The position numbers were made by a program, and so were the translations under genes. The notes under the pieces are model-generated. The model saw nothing but the letters and a program-made list of their open reading frames with translations. It made no database searches and was not told the DNA's origin. 40,624 bases of DNA, taken from assembly GCA_937924405.1 (NCBI GenBank), contig CALDVW010000064.1, forward strand, positions 1 through 40,624, read 5' to 3'. This document shows positions 26,912 through 35,061 of this stretch, in pieces. Position 1 is the first letter of the stretch, and the number at the start of each line of letters is the position of its first letter. The stretch is from an uncultured Lysobacterales bacterium (GTDB lineage Bacteria > Pseudomonadota > Gammaproteobacteria > Xanthomonadales > SZUA-36).

Positions 26912-27273
26912 GCAACACGCTTCGGAAGGGTCACCACTGGGAAAAAGTAGCAGAGTCTTTTCTAAAAAGGCACGGTCTTAAAACACTAAAACGAAATTTC
27001 CTGGCACGGTCAGGTGAGATCGACCTGGTTATGCTTGACGGGAAAACGCTAGTGTTTGCTGAAGTCAGGTACCGCGTGAATGACCGGCATGGCAGTGGGG
27101 CCGACAGTGTGACCTGGAAAAAACAGCAAAGAATTATCAAGGCCGCCCGTTTGTTTCTGCAGTATCATGGCAGGCATCGCCTCCGGCCCTGCCGGTTCGA
27201 TGTGGTATCAATCGGAAACGAAAATGGCCGGCCGGTTCTGAACTGGATTCAGGATGCATTCGATGCCGTCTAA
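26908..27273 (+). CDS. yraN: YraN family protein (UPF0102)
   Basis: A 121-residue protein of the YraN/UPF0102 family, which has a restriction-endonuclease-like (PD-(D/E)xK) fold. Its biological role is not established. The family core GEIDLVMLDGKTLVFAEVRYR is present near residues 35-57; the usual EVK is EVR here. RKGHHWEKVAESFL at the N-terminus fits the conserved G-x-x-x-E-x-x-A pattern. It starts with TTG overlapping the lpoA stop (TTGA), so translation is probably coupled. In E. coli diaA follows, but here a BON-domain gene comes next. Confidence 0.9.
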   Translation: MSNTLRKGHHWEKVAESFLKRHGLKTLKRNFLARSGEIDLVMLDGKTLVFAEVRYRVNDRHGSGADSVTWKKQQRIIKAARLFLQYHGRHRLRPCRFDVVSIGNENGRPVLNWIQDAFDAV

Positions 27274-27294
27274 TCGAAGATGAGGGAAAAGACT

Positions 27295-27849
27295 ATGCAG
27301 GGAATGCGAAACACTCACTTCATCACGTTGCTGCTTGTATCACTGCTGGCTGCCTGTACACCCAAAAAAGACCGGCGAAGTTTCGGGACGATTATTGACG
27401 ATCAGAGCGTGGAAGTAAAAATTATTGACGTCCTTTACTCACGGCCGGAGTTTGACAAAAGCGACCACATCAAAGTTGAAGCACACAACTCGACCTTGTT
27501 GCTCGCTGGCGAAACCAAGAGTGAAGAAAACAAGGCGCTGGCAACCGAACTCGCTTCACAACTGAAATCGGTCGACCGGGTGGTTAATGAACTCGACGTC
27601 ATGCCGGCAGCCGACTCCGGTGGCCGTTTTAACAACGCGTATATCACTTCGAAAATCAACTCCAAGCTGACTACATCCAACCCGGTGAAAGGATTTGACG
27701 CAGGGCGAATCAAGGTGCTGACTGCCCACGGCAACGTTTACCTGATGGGAACGGTGAGCCGCGAAGAAGGTCATGCGGTGGCGGAGATTGCCCGTAATAC
27801 CGGCGGCGTAAACAAAGTGGTCAAAGTGTTCGATTATACGGACGAATGA
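27295..27849 (+). CDS. BON-domain lipoprotein (DolP/YraP-like)
   Basis: A 184-residue lipoprotein with a signal peptide ending in the lipobox LAAC (cysteine at residue 21) and two BON domains (about residues 35-100 and 110-180). In E. coli the comparable gene dolP (yraP) sits in the same neighbourhood and maintains outer-membrane integrity. I chose the ATG at 27295 because GAGGGA lies 7 nt upstream; an ATG at 27280 is in frame but has a poor binding site. The 3' end overlaps the convergent pgpA by 16 nt. The family is clear; strict orthology with DolP is likely but not certain. Confidence 0.88.
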   Translation: MQGMRNTHFITLLLVSLLAACTPKKDRRSFGTIIDDQSVEVKIIDVLYSRPEFDKSDHIKVEAHNSTLLLAGETKSEENKALATELASQLKSVDRVVNELDVMPAADSGGRFNNAYITSKINSKLTTSNPVKGFDAGRIKVLTAHGNVYLMGTVSREEGHAVAEIARNTGGVNKVVKVFDYTDE

Positions 27850-28337
27850 ACCGAAGCTGCCGCGGCAAGAACGATCATGGCGAAGATAGCGGCAACGATA
27901 TCATCCAGCATAATGCCCAATCCCCCTCCGAATCGTTTTTCCACCAGCCTGATTGGCCAGGGTTTGAGAATATCGAAGAACCGGAACAGGACAAACGCGG
28001 CCAGCCACCAGGGCCACGATTGCGGTAAAAAAGCCACGGTCAGCCAGAATCCAACCATTTCATCCCACACGATACCGCCCGGGTCATGCCGGCCCAGCCT
28101 TTTACAACTGAGTTCGCAGACAGCGATACCCACCAGAAACAACAGCACGAGCGCACTCCAGAACCAGGCAACGGGCAGGCCGGTCAACAGGATCGCGAAG
28201 GGAATTGACGCCACTGTTCCCATCGTGCCCGGTGCGTACTTTGAAAGCCCGGAGCCGAAACCGAACGCCAGGAAACCCGCGGGTGTGCCCAAGGCAACCC
28301 TGCGGACATCCTGATCCTGGTCGAATAACTGAATCAA
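27834..28337 (-). CDS. pgpA: Phosphatidylglycerophosphatase A
   Basis: A 167-residue membrane phosphatase that removes phosphate from phosphatidylglycerol phosphate to make phosphatidylglycerol. GSGLSKYAPGTMGT near the N-terminus, WDEMVGFWLT in the middle and LDDIVAAIFA at the C-terminus are family signatures, and several hydrophobic segments are visible. It starts with TTG in a 4-nt overlap with the thiL stop. thiL-pgpA is the usual end of this operon. It converges on the BON-domain gene with a 16-nt overlap, and no terminator is visible. Confidence 0.94.
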   Translation of the reverse strand: MIQLFDQDQDVRRVALGTPAGFLAFGFGSGLSKYAPGTMGTVASIPFAILLTGLPVAWFWSALVLLFLVGIAVCELSCKRLGRHDPGGIVWDEMVGFWLTVAFLPQSWPWWLAAFVLFRFFDILKPWPIRLVEKRFGGGLGIMLDDIVAAIFAMIVLAAAASVHSSV

Positions 28338-29311
28338 CTGTTTTCCGCCCCTGCCTGATAAAAATGCTGATAGCCGGCCACACCCGGCTCATAGTGCTCA
28401 CCATTCGCAGTTTTCAATACCAGGCCGCGGTCTGTAATATTGCCGATGACGGTCAGTTCAACAGCACATGCAATAGAAATCTCTTCAAGCTGCCAGGCCG
28501 ACGCCGGCGGAATTGTAAAACATAACTCGTAATCATCCCCACCTGCCAACTGAAGAGGCCAGCGTTCATCGCCTGGCGCATTTTCCAGGCTGGCGGGACA
28601 CGGCAGGTTCTCCATTGCCAGCTCGGCTCCAACGCCCGACTGCTCAAGAATATGGCCGAGATCCGCCAACAGCCCATCTGAAATATCGATGCAGGAAGTC
28701 GCCATGGCGCGGAGTTTTCGCCCCAGCGCCAGCCTCGGAACCGGAAATTCAAGAGCCTCCATGTCGTTCCCGTCCGGGGCCTGGCCTGCGGCCCTCATTC
28801 TTAAAGCATTGGCTGCCGAACCCGGCGTGCCTGACACCACGACCAGGTCCCCTTTGCGTGCTCCCGCGCGGGTCAAAGCCTCACCTTTCTCCACCAGGCC
28901 CAGCGCAGTGATGCAAATACTGAGGGGGCCTGAGCTGATATCGCCGCCTGCAAGCATGATTCCGGTTTTTTTTGCCAGCCCGGCCATGCCGTCTGCGTAG
29001 TCCGACAGCCAGTCATCATTATCAGCAGGTAAAGTCAGGGCCATAAAAAACCAGGCAGGGTCGGCCCCCATGGCGGCCAGGTCGCTGAGGTTGACCGCAA
29101 GCGCTTTGTGGCCAATGGCGGCAGCCGCGGTATCAGCGGGAAAATGAACGCCGCCGACGACGGTATCCGTGCAAACCACAAGCTGTTGCCCGTCCGGTAT
29201 ATCGAGCACGGCGCCATCGTCACCTATGCCGACCACGCACTTCGCTGCACCGCCGCCGTCCGGGATGCAGATAATGTCCTGCATGCGCCTGATCAGATCA
29301 AATTCCGCCAT
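28334..29311 (-). CDS. thiL: Thiamine-monophosphate kinase
   Basis: A 325-residue kinase of the PurM/ThiL fold that phosphorylates thiamine phosphate to thiamine diphosphate. The N-terminal VGIGDDGAVLD, VCTDTVVGGVHFP, the AVNLSDLAAMGADPAWF motif, MLAGGDISSGPLSI and CIDISDGLLADLGHI all fit. Length is normal (E. coli 325). It lies 5 nt after nusB and overlaps pgpA by 4 nt. Confidence 0.97.
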   Translation of the reverse strand: MAEFDLIRRMQDIICIPDGGGAAKCVVGIGDDGAVLDIPDGQQLVVCTDTVVGGVHFPADTAAAAIGHKALAVNLSDLAAMGADPAWFFMALTLPADNDDWLSDYADGMAGLAKKTGIMLAGGDISSGPLSICITALGLVEKGEALTRAGARKGDLVVVSGTPGSAANALRMRAAGQAPDGNDMEALEFPVPRLALGRKLRAMATSCIDISDGLLADLGHILEQSGVGAELAMENLPCPASLENAPGDERWPLQLAGGDDYELCFTIPPASAWQLEEISIACAVELTVIGNITDRGLVLKTANGEHYEPGVAGYQHFYQAGAENS

Positions 29312-29316
29312 CGCGA

Positions 29317-29766
29317 TCAGGGGCCGGGGCGGCTTTCTGTTTCGTCAGTTCGCCACACTTTTGCCGCCTTGTCCAGAACCGCATTGACATAGGCATGCCC
29401 CTGCTCTGAGCCAAAGCGATGTGCGAGATCCACGCATTCGTCCAGCACAACACGATAGGGTAATTCGGGGCAATGTAGCATTTCATAAGACCCGATCCGT
29501 AATACGACGAGTTCCATCAGGTCCAGCTGTTCAAGCGGCCGGTCAAGAAACGAATGCAGCGCCTGATCGATATCTTCGTGGTTGGAAGTGACTCCCAACA
29601 GCAACCTCTCGAAGTGTTCCTCATCAACGCCACTCATATCCTGCGCTGCCTGGAACTGAAGTAGAATTTCAGTCGGCTCCTGTGCGGTGATCTGCCATTG
29701 GTAAATAGCCTGCAGTGCGCGCCGCCGTGCCCGTCTGCGCGGTTCAAACCGGCTTTGATCATTCAT
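29317..29766 (-). CDS. nusB: Transcription antitermination factor NusB
   Basis: A 149-residue all-helical protein that, with NusE (ribosomal S10), binds boxA in rRNA leaders and promotes antitermination. RRRARRRALQAIYQWQIT near the N-terminus and ELPYRVVLDECVDLAHRFG toward the C-terminus are typical. I place the start at the ATG at 29766, which gives the standard length and an 8-nt overlap with ribH. An upstream in-frame start would add 19 residues unlike the family. The ribH-nusB-thiL order is widely conserved. Confidence 0.95.
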   Translation of the reverse strand: MNDQSRFEPRRRARRRALQAIYQWQITAQEPTEILLQFQAAQDMSGVDEEHFERLLLGVTSNHEDIDQALHSFLDRPLEQLDLMELVVLRIGSYEMLHCPELPYRVVLDECVDLAHRFGSEQGHAYVNAVLDKAAKVWRTDETESRPGP

Positions 29767-30253
29767 CCCGTGATAATCCGGCCAGGTGCCTGGACACAGA
29801 ACGGGTGGTTTCAACCATCTCAATGGCGGTCATGGCTGCGTCGAAGCCCTTATTACCTTCCCCGGTTCCCGCCCTTTCCAGCGCCTGCTCAACCGAATCT
29901 GTTGTCAATACCCCGAAAATGGCGGGAATACCGTGATCCAGCGCAACCCTCGTCAGACCACTGGCGCATTCGCCGGCTACAAAATCGAAGTGAGGCGTAC
30001 CCCCCCTGATAACGGCACCCAGCGCGATTACCGCATCGTAGCGGCCGGATGACGCCAGTTGGTTCGCCATTATGGGTATTTCATATGCGCCTGGAACCCA
30101 AACCAGGTCCTGTCGCGACGATTCAATGCCGTGCCGGTCCATTGCATCGCGGCAGCCTGCCAGCAACTGGTCGACTACAAACCGGTTGAAACGCGCTGCC
30201 ACCACAGCTATGCGCATGTCCTGACCCTGTTTCACCGCGCTGATGTCCTTCAT
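29759..30253 (-). CDS. ribH: 6,7-dimethyl-8-ribityllumazine synthase
   Basis: A 164-residue lumazine synthase that condenses the pyrimidine diamine with dihydroxybutanone phosphate, the penultimate step of riboflavin synthesis. RIAVVAARFNRFVVDQLL near residue 14, VPGAYEIP near residue 53 and GAVIRGGTPHFDFV with the catalytic H88 are diagnostic. Length is slightly above the E. coli protein (156) because of the N-terminal extension. It overlaps ribBX by 4 nt and nusB by 8 nt. Confidence 0.97.
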   Translation of the reverse strand: MKDISAVKQGQDMRIAVVAARFNRFVVDQLLAGCRDAMDRHGIESSRQDLVWVPGAYEIPIMANQLASSGRYDAVIALGAVIRGGTPHFDFVAGECASGLTRVALDHGIPAIFGVLTTDSVEQALERAGTGEGNKGFDAAMTAIEMVETTRSVSRHLAGLSRDE

Positions 30254-31392
30254 GACGGCTCTGCCTTGTCAGCCAGGGTATCGATATATTCCACTACTTC
30301 CAGGCCAAATCCTGCGAGTCCGGTCAATTTCCAGGGTGCACTCAATACGCGCATTTTACGAATACCCAGATCGGAGATAATCTGAGCACCTATTCCGTAA
30401 GTTCTCAATTCACGGGAACGCCTGTCATCCCCGTTGGACTCGATTGAAGGCTCCGGTCTCTGCTGGATCTGACGCAGCACTTCGTCATCATCCTTGTTGC
30501 TGCCCAAAACCAGCACCAGGCCGCTGCCTTCGGATTCTATTGCGGCCAGAGCCGTTCGCAACGGCATGCCGAAATCAGAGCGCTGAATGGATAACACATC
30601 ACTCAGCGGGTTTTGTACATGCACGCGCACCAGGAACGGCGCGTCAGAACTGGGCGTTCCGCGCATCAGTGCAAGGTGCAGGCGATTTTCGATCAAATCC
30701 CGGTATGTGTGCAGGCTGAATGCGCCGAAATCCGTATCGACCTGGTGAGTGGATACATGTTCCACCGTCATTTCGGTTTCCATCCGGTAGCGGATCAGAT
30801 CTGCTATCGTGCTTATTTTCAAATTATGTTCGAGTGCAAACCGCTCAAGTTCGGAGCGGCGGGCCATACTGCCGTCTTCATTCAGAATTTCAACCAGCAC
30901 CGCTGCGGGCTCCAGGCCGGCCAACATCGCCAGGTCGACGCTCGCTTCGGTATGTCCGGCCCGGGCAAGCACCCCTCCTGGCTGGCACATCAACGGAAAC
31001 ACGTGCCCCGGTTGAGACAGGTCTTCAATCTTTGCGTCGGGCCTGACCGCGGTGCGAATAGTGTGGGCCCGGTCATACGCCGAGATACCCGTCGTAATGC
31101 CTTCGGCTGCTTCGATCGAGACCGTGAAGTTGGTCGCAAACCTGGCCCGGTTCAGATCCACCATGAGCGGTAACTGGAGCTGTTTGCAACGCTCCCGGGT
31201 CAACGGCAGGCAGATCAGACCCCGACCGAAACGCGCCATGAAATTGATATCCTGCGGCCGCACTTTGGAGGCGGCCATGATGAGGTCACCTTCGTTTTCG
31301 CGATCTTCATCATCCATCAGGATAACCATGCGGCCCGCCCGGACATCGTCCAGCAGTTCAGGAATGGAATTCAATTTGGCTTTAGCAGACAT
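30250..31392 (-). CDS. ribBX: 3,4-dihydroxy-2-butanone 4-phosphate synthase with degenerate GTP cyclohydrolase II domain (RibBX type)
   Basis: A 380-residue two-domain protein. The N-terminal half is a full RibB domain that converts ribulose 5-phosphate to dihydroxybutanone phosphate, with the acidic [11 protein letters not shown] motif at residues 27-37. The C-terminal half aligns with GTP cyclohydrolase II (RibA), but the zinc-binding cysteines are gone: the usual S-E-C and C-D-C positions read VQN and QRSDF in this protein. This corresponds to the known RibBX variant, in which the X domain does not have cyclohydrolase activity, so a separate ribA is expected elsewhere. The ATG at 31392 has GGTGAG 8 nt upstream; an ATG at 31410 is less likely. 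Confidence 0.88.
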   Translation of the reverse strand: MSAKAKLNSIPELLDDVRAGRMVILMDDEDRENEGDLIMAASKVRPQDINFMARFGRGLICLPLTRERCKQLQLPLMVDLNRARFATNFTVSIEAAEGITTGISAYDRAHTIRTAVRPDAKIEDLSQPGHVFPLMCQPGGVLARAGHTEASVDLAMLAGLEPAAVLVEILNEDGSMARRSELERFALEHNLKISTIADLIRYRMETEMTVEHVSTHQVDTDFGAFSLHTYRDLIENRLHLALMRGTPSSDAPFLVRVHVQNPLSDVLSIQRSDFGMPLRTALAAIESEGSGLVLVLGSNKDDDEVLRQIQQRPEPSIESNGDDRRSRELRTYGIGAQIISDLGIRKMRVLSAPWKLTGLAGFGLEVVEYIDTLADKAEPS

Positions 31393-31396
31393 AGGG

Positions 31397-31999
31397 TTAC
31401 TCACCACCATCCTTCACCACCAGGCGTTCCAGGTACCGGGCGATCAGGTCGACTTCAAGATTTACTTCATCACCCGGCACCAGGCTGCCCAGTGTCGTCA
31501 CTTCGAGGGTGTGAGGAATCAGGCAAACGGTAAAGCGGGTACCGTCGACCTCGTTTACCGTCAGGCTGACGCCGTCTATGCATACCGATCCCTTGCGGGC
31601 GATGTATTTCGCAAGGGATTCGTGCACCCCGAATTCGAAACGTTCAGCACGCGCGTCTTCATGCCGTGAAATCAATTGGGCCCTGCCATCCACATGTCCG
31701 CTTACCAGATGACCGCCGAGACGGTCCTCAAGGCTCAGCGCAAGCTCGAGATTGACTGCCTGTCCAATCTGGATTCGCCCCAGGCTGGTCAGATTGAGCG
31801 TTTCCTGGGACACATCGGCAGTAAAACCGGATGCATCCGGGTCCAGCATGGTCAGACAAGCCCCAGACACCGAAATACTGTCGCCGGCATGGGCTGTTTC
31901 AAGGCCCAGATCTGCACACTCGATGCGCAGGCGGCAGTCTCCGCCCAGCATGGTCTTTTCCTGCACTAATCCGCGGCCACTCACAATTCCGGTAAACAT
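31397..31999 (-). CDS. ribE: Riboflavin synthase, alpha subunit
   Basis: A 200-residue protein with two lumazine-binding barrel repeats that dismutates two 6,7-dimethyl-8-ribityllumazine molecules into riboflavin. The N-terminus [10 protein letters not shown] and the repeated VSGACLT and [11 protein letters not shown] motifs mark the two halves. Length is typical. (The symbol is ribC in some E. coli annotations.) It follows ribD by two bases and is followed by ribBX. No FMN riboswitch is visible upstream of this operon. Confidence 0.96.
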   Translation of the reverse strand: MFTGIVSGRGLVQEKTMLGGDCRLRIECADLGLETAHAGDSISVSGACLTMLDPDASGFTADVSQETLNLTSLGRIQIGQAVNLELALSLEDRLGGHLVSGHVDGRAQLISRHEDARAERFEFGVHESLAKYIARKGSVCIDGVSLTVNEVDGTRFTVCLIPHTLEVTTLGSLVPGDEVNLEVDLIARYLERLVVKDGGE

Positions 32000-32001
32000 G
32001 C

Positions 32002-33099
32002 TCAGCCCCTGGTTTCGGGTTGTAAACGGATTCTCAAATCATCGCCGAATTGAGTGATCTCCAACACTTCTAAATGCGATCTCTCGGCCATTGATTCAAG
32101 CGGGCCCAGGGCAAATGGGCCCAGGGCATCGTCGCCCAGCAGTATTGGCGCCTGATAGAGCAAGATCTCGTCAACCAAATGCTCGTTCAGAAGCGCTCCA
32201 CAAAGACGTGCTCCAGCCTCTACCTGGATTTCATTGATTTCCATATCTGCAAGCTTTTTCATCAGTTTCACCAGGTCGACCCGCCCCTGCCTTGCCGGCA
32301 GTGGCAAGCATGTTACTTCGCTGGCTGCCAGGGCATCGGGCACCTCGGCATCCTGGTCACCGGCGATCACTGCGGTCGCCGGATCAAGAAGAATCCTGCT
32401 GCCGGTCGGTATGCGCCAGTGGCTGTCAGCGACAATCCGCAACGGCTGCCTGACATTCTGATCGACCCGGGCGTCCATGGCGGGATTATCGGCCAACACG
32501 GTACCTATTCCCGTCAGTATGGCCGAAGACCGGGCGCGCCAGCGTTGTACGTCCCTGCGAGAAGCTTCACTGCTGATCCATTTGCTCTGGCCATTCCGAA
32601 GCGCGGTTCTGCCATCAAGGCTGATCGCACTTTTAATGCGTATCCAGGGACGTCCCTGCCTCATCCGCATCATGAAACCCGGATTGAGCTCTTCCGCCTG
32701 TCGCGACATCAGGCCCGTTTCGACCGCCACGCCGGCCTCCAGCATCCGCCGGAGACCGCTTCCACTCACTTCCGGGTTAGGGTCATCAGAGGCGATCACC
32801 ACCCGGCTGATTCCTGCGTCGAGCAGAGCACTGGAGCACGGCGGCGTTCTTCCGTGATGATCGCAGGGCTCGAGTGTGACGTACGCTGTCATTCCCCTGG
32901 CCGACTCACCCAGGTCACGCAGGGCGGCGACCTCTGCATGTGGGCCACCGGCCTCCTGGTGCCACCCGGTACCTCTGACGCCACTCTTATCAGCTATTAC
33001 GCAGCCGACCCTGGGATTTGGGTCGGCTGTAAACATGCCTTTTCGAGCTAATTGCAGGGCAGTGGCCATGCATTCATGGTCGAACCGGGAAAAAGTCAT
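32002..33099 (-). CDS. ribD: Bifunctional riboflavin deaminase/reductase RibD
   Basis: A 365-residue enzyme with an N-terminal zinc deaminase domain and a C-terminal NADPH reductase domain that together perform the second and third steps of the pyrimidine branch. Zinc and catalytic residues are H54 and E56 in PHAEVAAL and C79 and C88 in EPCDHHGRTPPC. The reductase half starts near residue 148 with RPWIRIKSAISLDGRTAL and contains VEAGARLCGALL. It overlaps nrdR by 4 nt. Length is normal (E. coli 367). Confidence 0.97.
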   Translation of the reverse strand: MTFSRFDHECMATALQLARKGMFTADPNPRVGCVIADKSGVRGTGWHQEAGGPHAEVAALRDLGESARGMTAYVTLEPCDHHGRTPPCSSALLDAGISRVVIASDDPNPEVSGSGLRRMLEAGVAVETGLMSRQAEELNPGFMMRMRQGRPWIRIKSAISLDGRTALRNGQSKWISSEASRRDVQRWRARSSAILTGIGTVLADNPAMDARVDQNVRQPLRIVADSHWRIPTGSRILLDPATAVIAGDQDAEVPDALAASEVTCLPLPARQGRVDLVKLMKKLADMEINEIQVEAGARLCGALLNEHLVDEILLYQAPILLGDDALGPFALGPLESMAERSHLEVLEITQFGDDLRIRLQPETRG

Positions 33100-33623
33100 T
33101 CTTTACGCCGGTTGCCTGCTTTTCCACTTTTGTCCAGCAGCGGGATTTGCCTTTTGTCGCCGTCAGCTGGAGCCTCGCGTTCGAGACTCTCGATCACGTC
33201 CCGGAAAGCCTGGACGTCTTCAAACCGCCGGTACACCGAGGCGAAACGCACATAGGCGACCTGGTCAAGCTTGCTCAATTCCCGCATCACCCACTCGCCC
33301 AGCAATGTACTGGGAATTTCTGAATCCTCCACAGTGGAGATTTCCCGCAGAAGCGTTCGTATGGCCCGTTCCACTTCGCGGGTTTCCACCGGCCTTTTCT
33401 CAAGCGCCCGCAACATGCCCTCACGAAGTTTATCTTCGGAAAATGCTTCCCGGCCCCCATCTGCCTTGATGATTCGGGGCGCAATGAGTTCCGGCGCCTC
33501 ATAGGTATTGAAGCGTGACCCACAATCCTCGCACTGCCGGCGCCGCCGGATTTGCATGCCGTCACGAGTCAGCCGGGAATCGACTACCCGGGTGTTTTCG
33601 TGGCTGCAGAAGGGGCACCACAT
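33096..33623 (-). CDS. nrdR: Transcriptional repressor NrdR
   Basis: A 175-residue zinc-ribbon and ATP-cone regulator that represses ribonucleotide reductase genes when dATP is high. The zinc ribbon has C3, C6, C31 and C34, followed by RRRRQC and the ATP-cone region from about residue 49. Length is slightly above the common 150 residues because of a charged C-terminal tail. It lies 26 nt after glyA and overlaps ribD, the standard place for nrdR in gammaproteobacteria. Confidence 0.97.
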   Translation of the reverse strand: MWCPFCSHENTRVVDSRLTRDGMQIRRRRQCEDCGSRFNTYEAPELIAPRIIKADGGREAFSEDKLREGMLRALEKRPVETREVERAIRTLLREISTVEDSEIPSTLLGEWVMRELSKLDQVAYVRFASVYRRFEDVQAFRDVIESLEREAPADGDKRQIPLLDKSGKAGNRRKE

Positions 33624-33649
33624 CTAAATAGTCTCGGAAAATTTAACCA

Positions 33650-34903
33650 TTATGAGTAGACAGGATGGCTTCGGCAGAGGTTGAGCGCTGTTTCCTTGGC
33701 CTGCTGTTCGACAGCGGAGTCGCCCACGTCATCGAGCACATCGCAAATGATTCCCGCCAGTTCCTGGCAATCGGCTACACTGAAACCTCTCGTGGTCACC
33801 GCTGGTGTGCCCAGGCGCAGCCCACTGGTGACGAAGGGCGACCTGGGTTCTCCGGGCACCGTATTCTTGTTCACGGTGATAAATGCCCGGCCCAGGGATT
33901 CTTCGGCATCCTTGCCGGTGAAATCCCGCCCGATCAGATCCACCAGAAAAAGATGATTGTCGGTACCGCCCGAGACGATTCTGTAACCACGTTCCATGAT
34001 GATGGCCGCCATCGCTCTCGCATTATCCACCACATCGCGCTGATAGACTTTGAATTCAGGGTCCAACGCCTCCTTGAACGCGACGGCCTTGGCGGCAATC
34101 GCGTGCATGATCGGACCACCCTGGGTACCCGGAAATACAACCGAGTTAAGTACTTTTTCCATTTTTTCGTCCGCTCTGGACAGGATAAGTCCACCGCGGG
34201 GACCTCGAAGCGTCTTGTGGGTAGTCGATGTCACTACATGTGCATGCGGCAGCGGGTTCGGATAGAGCCCGGCGGCCACCAGCCCCGCAACATGGGCCAT
34301 ATCCACCAGAAACCATGCGTCTACGCTGTCAGCAATCTCGCGCATCCTGGCCCAGTCGATTTCCCGCGAATAAGCTGAAAATCCACCGATCAGCATCCTG
34401 GGCCTGTGTTCCCGGGCCAGGCTGGCAATCAGTTCGTAATCGATCATGCCCGTCTCGGTGTTTATGCCGTATTGAACCGCATTGAACAACTTGCCCGAAA
34501 AGTTGACCGGGCTGCCGTGAGTGAGGTGCCCCCCCTCGTTCAGACTCATGCCGAGAATGGTGTCACCCGGATTTAGCAGCGCATGGTAGGCCGCCGCATT
34601 GGCCTGTGAGCCGGAGTGGGGCTGCACGTTGGCGTAAGTCGCACCGAACAGTTCCTTGGCGCGTGCCCTGGCCAGTTCTTCAGCCACATCGACATACTCG
34701 CAACCACCGTAGTAGCGCTTTCCCGGGTACCCTTCGGCATACTTGTTCGTCAGCACCGAACCTTGTGCCTCCAATACACGCGGACTGGCATAATTCTCAG
34801 AGGCGATTAATTCGACGTGCTCTTCCTGCCTGGTCCGCTCTGCGCGAATGGCATCGGCCAGTTCATCATCATATCCGCCGATCCGAAAACTCTGGTCAAA
34901 CAT
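33650..34903 (-). CDS. glyA: Serine hydroxymethyltransferase
   Basis: A 417-residue PLP enzyme that interconverts serine and glycine with tetrahydrofolate as one-carbon acceptor. The PLP-binding lysine is K230 in [27 protein letters not shown] near residue 53 and the [10 protein letters not shown] segment near residue 95 are conserved. The length equals the E. coli enzyme. The ATG is preceded by AAGGAA, and a candidate extended -10 lies just upstream. It is the first gene of the leftward riboflavin/nusB/thiL operon and is divergent from ettA. Confidence 0.98.
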   Translation of the reverse strand: MFDQSFRIGGYDDELADAIRAERTRQEEHVELIASENYASPRVLEAQGSVLTNKYAEGYPGKRYYGGCEYVDVAEELARARAKELFGATYANVQPHSGSQANAAAYHALLNPGDTILGMSLNEGGHLTHGSPVNFSGKLFNAVQYGINTETGMIDYELIASLAREHRPRMLIGGFSAYSREIDWARMREIADSVDAWFLVDMAHVAGLVAAGLYPNPLPHAHVVTSTTHKTLRGPRGGLILSRADEKMEKVLNSVVFPGTQGGPIMHAIAAKAVAFKEALDPEFKVYQRDVVDNARAMAAIIMERGYRIVSGGTDNHLFLVDLIGRDFTGKDAEESLGRAFITVNKNTVPGEPRSPFVTSGLRLGTPAVTTRGFSVADCQELAGIICDVLDDVGDSAVEQQAKETALNLCRSHPVYS

Positions 34904-34931
34904 TCGAATTCCTTAAAAGAAGCAGCATTTG

Positions 34932-34940
34932 ATTCTAACA
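34932..34940 (-). promoter_or_regulatory. Candidate extended -10 promoter for glyA and the rib operon
   Basis: TGT-TAGAAT on the - strand is a close match to an extended -10 element and lies about 29 nt before the glyA ATG, giving a short leader with the AAGGAA ribosome binding site. There is no strong -35. I see no purine-repressor or MetR-type operator that I could name. Confidence 0.4.
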
Positions 34941-35018
34941 TTTTTGGAGCGCGTGACGTGGCCTTAACAAGCCCTCATTTTCTGTGCCGCTGATCTGGAC
35001 CCGGCGCGGGGCATCGCT

Positions 35019-35024
35019 CATAAT
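35019..35024 (+). promoter_or_regulatory. Candidate -10 element for ettA
   Basis: CATAAT matches the -10 consensus at 5 of 6 positions and lies 37 nt before the ettA ATG. The best -35-like word, CTGGAC, is 18 nt upstream but weak. The leader would include the AGGA ribosome binding site 7 nt before the ATG. Confidence 0.35.
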
Positions 35025-35061
35025 TCGCACCGGAAACGCAACAGATATCCAGGATTGAATC

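Noticed and set aside
32179-33051. 290-codon open frame on the + strand opposite ribD
   Set aside because: It is a shadow of ribD; the motifs of RibD on the - strand explain the sequence.
31393-34931. Possible FMN riboswitch in the riboflavin operon
   Set aside because: The gaps before ribD, ribE and ribBX are a few bases or overlaps, and the glyA leader is too short; no RFN-type element could be seen.
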